From assembly GCF_010389155.1 (NCBI RefSeq), contig NC_057764.1, positions 6,448,001 to 6,512,000 on the forward strand: a DNA stretch of 64,000 nucleotides, in the 5' to 3' direction. Shown one piece after another: positions 56,500-64,000 of the stretch; positions within the stretch are counted from its first letter, which is position 1; each line of letters begins with the position of its first letter. Position numbers and translations under genes: made by a program. The notes under the pieces were generated by a model that saw nothing but the letters and a program-made list of their open reading frames with translations, was not told where the DNA came from and did not search any database. Origin of the DNA: Erigeron canadensis. Taxonomy: Eukaryota > Streptophyta > Magnoliopsida > Asterales > Asteraceae.

Positions 56500-57180
56500 C
56501 ACTACAACAAAAAGGGTTTTTTAGGACCTTTCGTGTGGGACGCTATTATAATAGTGTCCTAAAAAACTACTTTATAGGACGAATAAATGTCTGGGGTCCT
56601 ATTATAATATACATAAATAAAGTGGTGTCCTAAAAAACTATGTAATAGGACGGATAAATGTTTAGGGTCCTTTTATCATATAACTTAATAGGACACTCAA
56701 AATGTGGATCCTAATAAAGTACATTATAGGACATTTATTAATTGATGTCTTATTATTTGGTAATGTAATAGGACACCTGATCATCAAGGGTCCTATTATA
56801 AAATAATGTAATAGGACACTTGGAATTTCAGTCATAAAACGTTAATGTAATAAGACCCTTAATTGTCAGAGTCGTGTGATAATATAACTTAATAGGACAC
56901 TGGGTATTTAAGTCACAAATAGTAAGCTTAATATGACCCTTATTTGTCGGAGTCGTATTATAACAAAACTTAGTATGACACTTAATTTATAAGTCATAAT
57001 AAATCACTGTAATAGGACCCTTATTTATCGAAGTTGTATTATAACATAACTTAAAAAAACATTTGGTATTTAAATCATAAAAATTAGTGCAATAAGACAT
57101 TCATTTGTCAAAGTTGTATTGCAACATAACGTAATAGGTCACTTCGTATATGGATCTTATAACTTAACTACGCTTACTTA
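56500..57180 (+). mobile_element. CACTA (En/Spm) element 5' terminus with subterminal repeats
   Basis: It begins CACTACAACAAAAAGGG and is followed by over a dozen direct and inverted copies of TAGGAC(A/C)C-type words up to about 57140, the usual transposase-binding subterminal array. CTT at 56497-56499 could be the target copy. The other end is not in the window and no transposase is seen. Confidence 0.8.
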
Positions 57181-57309
57181 TTGTGGTATGACCCCAACAT
57201 AATCCTCCATTCTTGTCACCTCTAGTTATAAACACATATTCCTCACCTAAAAGAGTTATTTAAAACTTTGTCAGAATATAATTTTGATATGGGTGTAGAT
57301 TGATCTAGA

Positions 57310-57372
57310 AAAATACGCCAGACCCAATTTCAGTATCAAATCGAGGAGCTTTAATAAGAATACTTTAAATTA
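57310..57372 (+). repeat. 63-bp direct repeat, copy 1
   Basis: Matches 58420-58482 with one visible mismatch (AATACGCCAGACCC versus AATACGCCAAACCC). The second copy lies immediately beyond the right end of the hAT MITE. Confidence 0.9.
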
Positions 57373-57795
57373 CCTGGATGCATCCATCGACAGTCTTAGG
57401 ATGCTATGACTTATGGCCATTCAATATGGACATCCATTAGCGGGGTTGGGCCTCATATTACGGGGCTTCAATTGCCTTGTTATTACACTTTTGTTATGTT
57501 ACTATGAACCTAAAACACTCTAATTAATTATTAATATGTCATGTGATAACAAAAAGATGAACGAAAGTTTTCAATATTCTACTTCAAAACTTAAAACAAA
57601 AATAATGTGAAAAAAAATTCCAAGAAATAACTTGAAAAAAACAAATCGGGATGCGATTTGCTGATATGTGAAAATATGGTTACTGTGAGCGACCAAAAAA
57701 AGTTAACGAAATTTTTTAGAAAATTAAAAAGAAAAAAAAAAGTGTGAAATAAAGGAAAAAAATCTAATGGAATAAACCTAACCAAGGTGCGATAT

Positions 57796-58407
57796 CAATG
57801 TTTTAAATACCGGTATTTTAATTATACCGGAGTTGTCCTCAGGAGGCTGGTATACCGGTACTCCGTAAATACCGGCCGGTATTTTGTATGGCCTAGAAAT
57901 AATATATTTTCCTGGAGTAGCTATAAAACTACATGTTCTTAACATGAAATACATACACAACAAAACCACCAAATACAAACACACATACACATATGGTGGT
58001 GGCTGCAGAGTCCAGATCAGAAGTGGTGATGACTGCTCTTTAGATGGTGGCTGCTAATTTAGGAGTTGTATGTTAGTGTGTTAATTTAGGGGTTGAAGCC
58101 GTTTGAAAAAATGAATTAAGGATTGAAGAAGTGGTGGCTGCTCATTGTTCAAAAAAGAATTAGGGATTGAAGAATTTGGTGGAGTGGTGGACCGTGGATA
58201 GGTGGATGACTAATCCTTTTTTTTTATATATACATAAAACATGCATACCGCCGGTATTATGTTATCGGTATCACGGTATTTCGTAAATACCGGCCGGTAT
58301 TTTCGTAGGGCGTATAATCAAATATCGTGTATAAAATACTGGGGTACCACCCGGTATCCGGTATTCCGAGTAATACCGGCTGGTACGTACCGATATTTAA
58401 AACATTG
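57796..58407. mobile_element. hAT MITE (612 bp), perfect 8-bp TSD
   Basis: Ends CAATGTTTTAAATACCGGTA and TACCGATATTTAAAACATTG, flanked by TGCGATAT at 57788-57795 and 58408-58415. Many ATACCGGCCGGTAT-like palindromes lie near both ends. No transposase gene. Confidence 0.93.
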
Positions 58408-58419
58408 TGCGATATTGTA

Positions 58420-58482
58420 AAATACGCCAAACCCAATTTCAGTATCAAATCGAGGAGCTTTAATAAGAATACTTTAAATTAC
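58420..58482 (+). repeat. 63-bp direct repeat, copy 2
   Basis: See 57310-57372. The region between the copies is about 1.05 kb and includes the hAT MITE; without the MITE the copies are about 430 bp apart. Confidence 0.9.
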
Positions 58483-59374
58483 TGCATGATGAGGCAACTC
58501 AACTGTTCACATGTTATTGCCAACCCACACAACTGACCATGGCTACACTTGATACTACAAGGTTAGAGGTGCTGAATTTGACCAACTGTTTTGCGACACT
58601 TGAAAACTGACCATGGCTAGTTGTTGGCTTGTGCCGCTTTGTTTTTTCTAAGCTAACCATGGTTTTTGTGTATGAACGAAAGAGCTTTTCTATTTATTAT
58701 TGTAATTTTCTTCCTTTAGATATAAAAGATATCATAAAATCCATTTGGAGTTGCATAAGTTATTATGTTCCATTGCAGGTGGATAGAGTTGATGGCTTCA
58801 GTCTTCTATAGAGCTGCCTGGAGATGCATATGTTACATGTTGCAGGTGAGCTATATTCATTATAGCACCATAGAAGTAATGTCAGGTTCTAATTTAAAAG
58901 TTGAGAGTACATGAAGTAGTTTTCACCAATTTACACATAGAATAGGCTGATATGGGTTATTCTCTGTTCTTTTTTTTTTCTTGCACTGAGCAGATCCTGA
59001 AGTTGAAAGCTTGTTATGGCTTTGACTTGTTTGCCAACCATTATATTTTTCAAAAAATATATTCAAATATATTAAACCATTGGAACAAATTATTATTATG
59101 GCATTAAGCTTCAAAAACTATTTTTGCATGTTTGTCAGAACCTAACCATTGTGACTCGTACAAAATAACTAAATTGCTTTGACCTGTCACTAAACAAGCT
59201 TATTTTTAAACCCATAGGCCATAGTTGCTATTTGCTATGAAATTTAGAAAGAAGTAATGCTTTGGTTTCCAGTCTTCAACTAACACAAACATACGAACAT
59301 TAGTTGGTCCAGGGATCTGGAAATGTGTCTATATGTTAAGGTTTTGATGGGTCAATGTGAATACAAGTTAAAGT
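58483..59374 (+). other. Intergenic DNA with exon-like pieces
   Basis: Segments near 58719-58778 and 58779-58844 are bounded by TTTAG, TTGCAG and GTGAGC, and ATCCTGAAG near 58993 follows a GAGCAG acceptor, but no continuous frame joins them. It could be a captured gene fragment; I do not recognise it. Confidence 0.3.
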
Positions 59375-59389
59375 GGCCAGATCGGGTTA

Positions 59390-59488
59390 ATTTTTTTTTT
59401 GGAACAGAAGTTTATTAAATATAAAAGCTAGGTGGTTGAAAAGGTTCAACCATTAGCAAAAAAATATTGAAATTACATAACAAGAAAT
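59390..59488 (-). mobile_element. Short LINE-type retroposed insertion with 15-bp TSD
   Basis: GGCC(A/T)GATCGGGTTA flanks the insert at 59375-59389 and 59489-59503, 14 of 15 identical. The insert starts with a T run (the complement of a poly-A tail) and is about 99 bp. This fits a target-primed, 5'-truncated LINE or a processed transcript, minus strand. Confidence 0.75.
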
Positions 59489-59504
59489 GGCCTGATCGGG
59501 TTAT

Positions 59505-60549
59505 TAGGTATTTGAGGCAGGATTTAAACTGGCCAGGAATTTTTTAAGAGGCCAAGACTTTGGTTAAGTTATGTGATGCATGCCAGCGCCAAAGATCGAT
59601 CACCAAGAGAGATGAGATGCCACAGAGGGGCATATAGGTTTGTGAAGTATTTGATGTTTGGAGAATAGATTTCATGGGGCCATTTCCACCTTCTCATAAG
59701 TTTAAGTATATTCTAGTAGCAGTAGATTATGTGTCAAAATGGGCGGAAGCCAAGGCTTTGCCCACTAATGATGATAGGGTAGTTGTAGATTTCCTTAAGA
59801 ACTTGTTTAGTAGGTTTGGAATGCCTAAGGCTTTAATTAGCGATAGGGGTAGTCATTTTGCAAATGCTCAATTAGAAAAGGTACTTAAGAGATATGGAGT
59901 CAACTATAGGTTTTCAACAGCTTATCACCCTCAGACTAGTGGTCAAGTAGAAAACACCAATAGGGCACTTAAGAGAATTTTAGAGAAAACAGTTAAGGAT
60001 AATCCTAAGAATTGGGCAAATAAGTTAGATGATGCACTTTGGGCATTTAGGACAACCTATAAGACACCCATAGGAACCACACCCTATAAGTTAGTGTATG
60101 GAAAAACGTGCCATTTACCATTAGAAATAGTGAATAGGTCTTATTGGGCAATTAAGAATTGTAACCTGGATTTAGATGAAGCTGGGAAGGAAAGATACTG
60201 GCAACTAGATGAATTAGAAGAACTTAGACAACAAGCCTATGATAACACTAGTATCCATAAGAAGAGAACAAAGGCATGACATGATAGGAGAATTAGGATG
60301 AAAGAATTCAAGGAAGGTGATAAGGTACTTTTGTTTAATTCCCACTTTAAGCTCAAAGCGCCAAAACTCAGGTCAAAATGGGCAGGACCATTTGAAGTCA
60401 TAAAAGGTTACCCTTCGGGAAATGTAGAGTTACATTGCAATAGTGGGGGTAATTTTAATGTCAATGGGCAGAGAGTGAAACAATACTACGAGGAGTATAG
60501 CTGTAGGGACGAGGGCATAGAACTTGGCCCTTATGTCGTCGATGAATAA
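59505..60549 (+). pseudogene. Ty3/gypsy (Athila/Tat-like) integrase
   Basis: The zinc-region end C-D-A-C-Q-R-Q lies at about 59575. A TAG follows at 59635, then [18 protein letters not shown], the second catalytic Asp in I-S-D-R-G-S-H-F and the Glu in [11 protein letters not shown]. Then come [15 protein letters not shown] and the Athila-like C-H-L-P-L-E-I. A TGA at 60277 replaces the usual Trp before H-D-R-R-I, and the C-terminal part G-D-K-V-L-L-F-N-S-H-F-K-L ends at 60549. RT and RNase H are missing upstream. Conserved Arg replaces Gly in W-G-I-D-F. Family firm, function lost. Confidence 0.9.
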
Positions 60550-60848
60550 GTAGTGAAGGAGTCTAGCTTAAGACTCCTAAACAAACTAAGCGCTTCTTGG
60601 GAGGTTACCCAAATATTGTTTTTTTTAGTTCTTATTTTTCTTTCTCTAGTTTAATTTCATATTTGTTTTCCATTTCATTTTTAGATTTTAGTTTGTTATT
60701 TCCATTTTGATATTTTGATTGAAGTGTGTAGGTGTACTTTGTTTTGTAGTCTGAAGGAAATCATGCATTTGGCCAAAAGCTAAGTGTGGGGGAGTTCAAT
60801 CATCAAATCGCTGAAGAAATCAAACCTCGTAACATGTACAGGAGTCAT
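60550..60848 (+). other. Gypsy pol 3' flank with polypurine-like tract
   Basis: TAAGTGTGGGGGAG at about 60781-60794 resembles the polypurine tract of Athila-type elements, but no LTR start follows. A second such tract, TAAGTGTGGGGGGATGG, lies at 61367. Confidence 0.4.
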
Positions 60849-61043
60849 AAGCGCCGCTAGAGAACCTCCAGCGCCGCTGCCATCACCACCAGCGCCGCTG
60901 GACTTGCACTTGTGCAATCCATCGTCGCTACCTTCTACCCAGCGCCGCTCATGGCATAGAAAGTAGCGTCCAGCGCCGCTAGTCACACAACCAGCGCCGC
61001 TGCCTTCCAGCCAGCACCGCTACCCATATCACCAGCGCCGTTG
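60849..61043 (+). repeat. AGCGCCGCT word array after gypsy pol
   Basis: Eight or nine copies of (C)AGCGCCGCT(G), a near-palindrome, start at about 60849, 60869, 60890, 60921 (variant), 60940, 60971, 60991, 61012 (variant) and 61033. Most intervals are 19-21 bp and two are about 31. The spacers differ in sequence. It is strikingly GC-rich for this window. Confidence 0.88.
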
Positions 61044-62821
61044 ACAGCTCCATTTTTCACACCAGATCGCCATAAGAACAAAAAAAAATCAGAAAAACCC
61101 AAAAATCCAAAAAAAGTTTTAAAAATCAAAAAATACCAAAAAGAAAAGAAAATGGATACGCATCCATGGATCACCATCAAATGGAGACGATGCAAGTCAT
61201 TGAAGATTCTATATCATTCAAGTCGCTCCACAAATGCCATCTTCAACAACAATAATGCAATACTAGACCCGGGAAGTTTCGTTAATCCTTTTTCTTTTAA
61301 TTTTTACGTGTTTTTCCTATTACCCTTAGTTATATGTCTAGTACAACGTGGGCGTTGTACATTTTAAGTGTGGGGGGATGGAATAGGAAAAACCCTTGGT
61401 CTAATTGTTTGATTTACACAAGTTTTCTACTACTTATTTCATGCAAATTTATGTTTTTAAGTGTCTGAAAACTATTTTGAGAATATAAGCTTTGCAACTA
61501 GACAAAAGATGACGATAATTATGTAACATTAGCTTGGTAGGATGAACGGTTAGTTAGGACTTTTAATTTAACTATAGATTTGTGGCTGTTCATGCTTCCA
61601 ACTGGATTAGAGCTTAGACTGAAACTGCATGCGATTATGTTTGCCATAACACATTTAACCGGACTTTAATATACCTAGCAATTAGAACTGTCTAGTCATT
61701 AATTAGACTTAATATACGTGCTTGTGTAGGAACTAGCTTAGATGTATGATTCGCCTTAATTCTTACACTATTTAATGTAAACTAGTTGCATGCGGAGTAG
61801 GAATATGAGTCATCTGGGGTCTCTGATAATGTCTATTGCATGAATATGTAGTAAATATTAAGAAAAGGGCAATCAGTAGATTAAATAAAGTTCAAAGAAC
61901 TTATAGCGAGTAAATTCTAAATTCAAATACATCAAGTTATGTCGCTCTGCGCGTGGGAAACCACCGACCTGTCACCGTTGTCTTGATTTGAACTTTTAGT
62001 TGAGTTATGTCGCTCTGCGCGTGGGAAACCACCGACTTATCACCGTTGTCTCAACTATTAAAGATGATAATATTGTATGACTGCTTTTGTAGTTAGCTAG
62101 TAAGCATGACTGTAGTGTGAGGATATATCTAGATAGTTACTCATAAGCACACACACTTAGAAATATAAATGCCTTGGTAGTAGCTATTAGTTCTGATTTC
62201 TATACAAACCTTTAATTAAGTGCTTAACTAGTCAGCAGAAGGTAGTAAGATTGAGTTGTAAGACATGTGGAAGTATAGAACTGTTTTAGAGGTACTAACA
62301 CGAATAAAAAGTTAGCTTTTAGTTTTGATTGACCAATTATCTTGCCTCTAGCTATAGCTTATTGATTTTGTCTAAAGCTTTCTCAAATCATTTTGCATGA
62401 CTAATATTCATTGTTGTTAAAAGCGTGCGCCCAGGCCGCCTAGGCGCAAGGCGAGGGCGAGGCAAGAGGTTCCCGCCTGAAATTCAAGGCCCAGGCCCAC
62501 TAAGAATTAGGCGGCAGACAGACTCCTCTTTTCTATAAAACCCTTTGGTTATCAAAGAAGCATATTAATAGCATGTCAGGGACTAAATCACGTTTATATA
62601 TTGTTCCAAATATCAAAATCAAATCATGAATCAGATTATATCAACATCAAATATTCCTTCATCAACATATTCTCCCTATAACTCCAAGCAAGTTTTCTTC
62701 TTTTTTTCTTCTTAAAATTATTTTTTTCTTTTTTCTTTCTCAAAAGATTTTTTCAACTGAAACTTTCTTTCTTATCATCTCTAAGAGTCAATGAATCAAG
62801 GTGGTAATGTTTCTCAACGTC
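61044..62821 (+). other. Gypsy 3' untranslated region or unrelated non-coding DNA
   Basis: No ORF of known type. A second polypurine-like tract at 61367-61380, a 49-bp tandem duplication at 61935-62051, and a GGCCGCCTAGGCGC-rich stretch near 62424-62510 resembling a hAT end. Long 3' regions of this kind are known in Athila and Tat elements. Confidence 0.4.
61935..62051 (+). repeat. 49-bp direct repeat, spaced 68 bp
   Basis: AGTTATGTCGCTCTGCGCG starts at 61935 and 62003. Each copy runs about 49 bp to CACCGTTGTCT with two mismatches. Confidence 0.9.
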
Positions 62822-63048
62822 TGATGTGTCATATTTTATACCATTTCCCACGTGATTTTAGAACCAATTATTCGTTATTTTGATAGTCTTATATCCAACT
62901 TTCGATGTTTTGAATGTGTGTTAAGTGTTTTCAGGTTGGAAATTGATTAGACAAATGAATTGGTTGAGTTTGATGATATATGGAAGTAACGGGAGGAAGA
63001 TTCGGTTGAAATCAAGCAAAAAATGAAGGAAACAAATCCTGGAGTCTA

Positions 63049-63231
63049 TAACTCCCGTTATTAGAGTAACGGCCGTTATAGAGGGAGTTTGTAGTTTCTC
63101 TTGTAACTGGCAGTTACTACATCAATGACCGTTAGTAATTAACTAGCGAGTAACGATCGTTTCCAGACTAACGCCCGTTAGTCATCTAGTAAAAGTGTAA
63201 CGGCAGTTACTACACTAACGGCCGTTACACG
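63049..63231. repeat. TAACGGCCGTTA-type dyads just upstream of the TATA box
   Basis: Seven or eight words: AACTCCCGTTA (63050), TAACGGCCGTTA (63067), GTAACTGGCAGTTAC (63103), GACCGTTAG (63127), GTAACGATCGTTT (63150), CTAACGCCCGTTAG (63168), GTAACGGCAGTTAC (63197) and CTAACGGCCGTTAC (63214). The array ends about 10 bp before the TATA box. AACGG/CCGTT is a known plant MYB-type core. Confidence 0.88.
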
Positions 63232-63239
63232 TTGAGTTT

Positions 63240-63251
63240 GTATATAAGTTC
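63240..63251 (+). promoter_or_regulatory. TATA box of the terminal LTR
   Basis: GTATATAAGTTC follows the dyad array immediately, with a pyrimidine-mixed start region after it. Assigned by motif and position only. Confidence 0.55.
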
Positions 63252-64000
63252 AGATAGGGTTTTGCCCTTGGGACGAATTCTTGGCAAATTTTTATTAGTT
63301 TTTTTTTTTATAGTTTTTAACACTTTGGAGCAAACAAGTTGTTAGGGTTTTATCTCTTTTCAGCTTTGGATTGTAATCATCATTGCTACCGGATTATCTT
63401 CAATCATTTGGTATAATATGATTTCTTCTCTATTTGTTTGTTCTTATGTTTTTAATATGAGTAGCTAAATCCTTACCACCCGCTTAGGTAGTAAGCATGT
63501 TATAGGGTCGAATTAATATTGCTTGTGAATGTTGAACAAGGTTTATATGTTTAATCAAAGATCCACATTTATTTGGATTTAAATATTGTTTTCAACTTTT
63601 ATATTAATTGATTGATAATTGTAATTAGAAGTTCGGGAGAAATCTTTGTCATTGTCAATTGATTTATGAAATGGTTAATCGGTCCATAATTAACCTAAAA
63701 TCGTTGGAGTTCGGGAGAAATCAACGATAAAGATTAAAAACAATTAAATTCATTTCGAGTGTGTCAACGCTTATGATAGAGGGATCTGATTAGGCGAATA
63801 AGCAGTTCGGGAGAAAGCTTTCAAAAGATTAAATCATAAAATCAACTCAGGTATTTAATGCTTAACTGTTTAGAGTAGAAATTAAGTGCGGGAGCAATAA
63901 TTATGCTTTGAGCAGTTAAAGTTTCAAGTATAACGGGAGTTCATCTTGTCTACCCTTTGAGTCGTTCAACAAATGCAAGTAATATTTAGACCCGATGATT

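Larger units (their letters stand above)
62822..64000 (+). repeat. Probable Athila/Tat-type LTR, continues past the window
   Basis: It begins TGATGTGTCATATTTTATAC, a start I associate with Tat/Athila LTRs. It has a dyad array directly upstream of a TATA box (63240-63251), and GTTCGGGAGAAA repeated at about 63633, 63711 and 63806 in the downstream part. The 3' end is outside the window, so LTR status is not proven. Confidence 0.55.

Noticed and set aside
60780..60986. Open frames on both strands over the AGCGCCGCT array
   Set aside because: They are open only because the repeat word lacks stops; no homology, and the array sits in gypsy 3' non-coding DNA.
62416..62545. hAT-like end rich in GGCGC/GCGCC words
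   Set aside because: Only one terminus and no target duplication seen; too weak to list as an element.

Overview
The window looks like a gene-poor, AT-rich stretch of a plant nuclear genome. Nearly all recognisable content is transposable-element debris: Ty1/copia and Ty3/gypsy elements, solo LTRs, Cassandra-type TRIMs carrying 5S rRNA-like sequence, hAT, Mutator-like, CACTA and Tourist-like elements, Helitron ends and tRNA-derived SINEs. Spliced genes, plant 5S-like sequence and plant-type elements point to a eudicot. The retroelement proteins read to me like those of Asteraceae, but that is an inference from memory. No tRNA, rRNA operon, CRISPR array or prokaryotic operon is visible. Layout, 1-23 kb: a 5' part of a minus-strand copia element (227-6814: LTR, primer site, leader, Gag, an unusual coiled-coil spacer ORF, protease start) is cut by a hAT element (1067-2050). 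A Helitron-like pair and several MITEs follow (7-10 kb), then a gypsy LTR remnant between inverted arms (9.8-12.8 kb), a Mutator-like foldback (14884-16336), a Tourist-like MITE inside a tandem repeat (17.8 kb), a SINE with a 17-bp target duplication (18880-19089) and a CACTA end (20021). Layout, 23-32 kb: a nested stack. An LTR-like segment is split by a 2956-bp solo LTR (23997-26952). Directly beside it lies an outer hAT-like element holding an inner DUF659 hAT transposase gene, whose intron holds another solo LTR (28260-28922). Layout, 32-64 kb: fragments of low-copy plant genes lie among transposons: a candidate exon pair (20.8 and 32.6 kb), an NHL/LEA2-like fragment (34.2 kb) and two paralogous cysteine-rich secreted peptide genes (38.7 and 48.8-49.9 kb) in a segmental duplication about 10 kb apart. 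Around them are solo LTRs, a Mutator-like foldback (36419-37629), Helitrons, two Cassandra TRIMs (42.1 and 47.6 kb), an Ale-like copia 5' half (43299-45512) and a copia element complete from 5' LTR to RNase H but full of stops (50868-56496). Then come a CACTA end, a hAT MITE (57796-58407), an Athila/Tat-like gypsy integrase (59.5-60.5 kb) and a probable gypsy LTR running off the end. No gene looks intact and typical of a functional host locus. The most notable unexplained structure is that at least six LTR-element segments carry their own array of short, imperfect inverted-repeat words. Four of these lie upstream of an LTR TATA box; others lie in a leader, a long LTR and a pol-LTR interval. 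The copia spacer ORF also carries a 12-residue repeat built around Ser-Thr-Gln-Thr.
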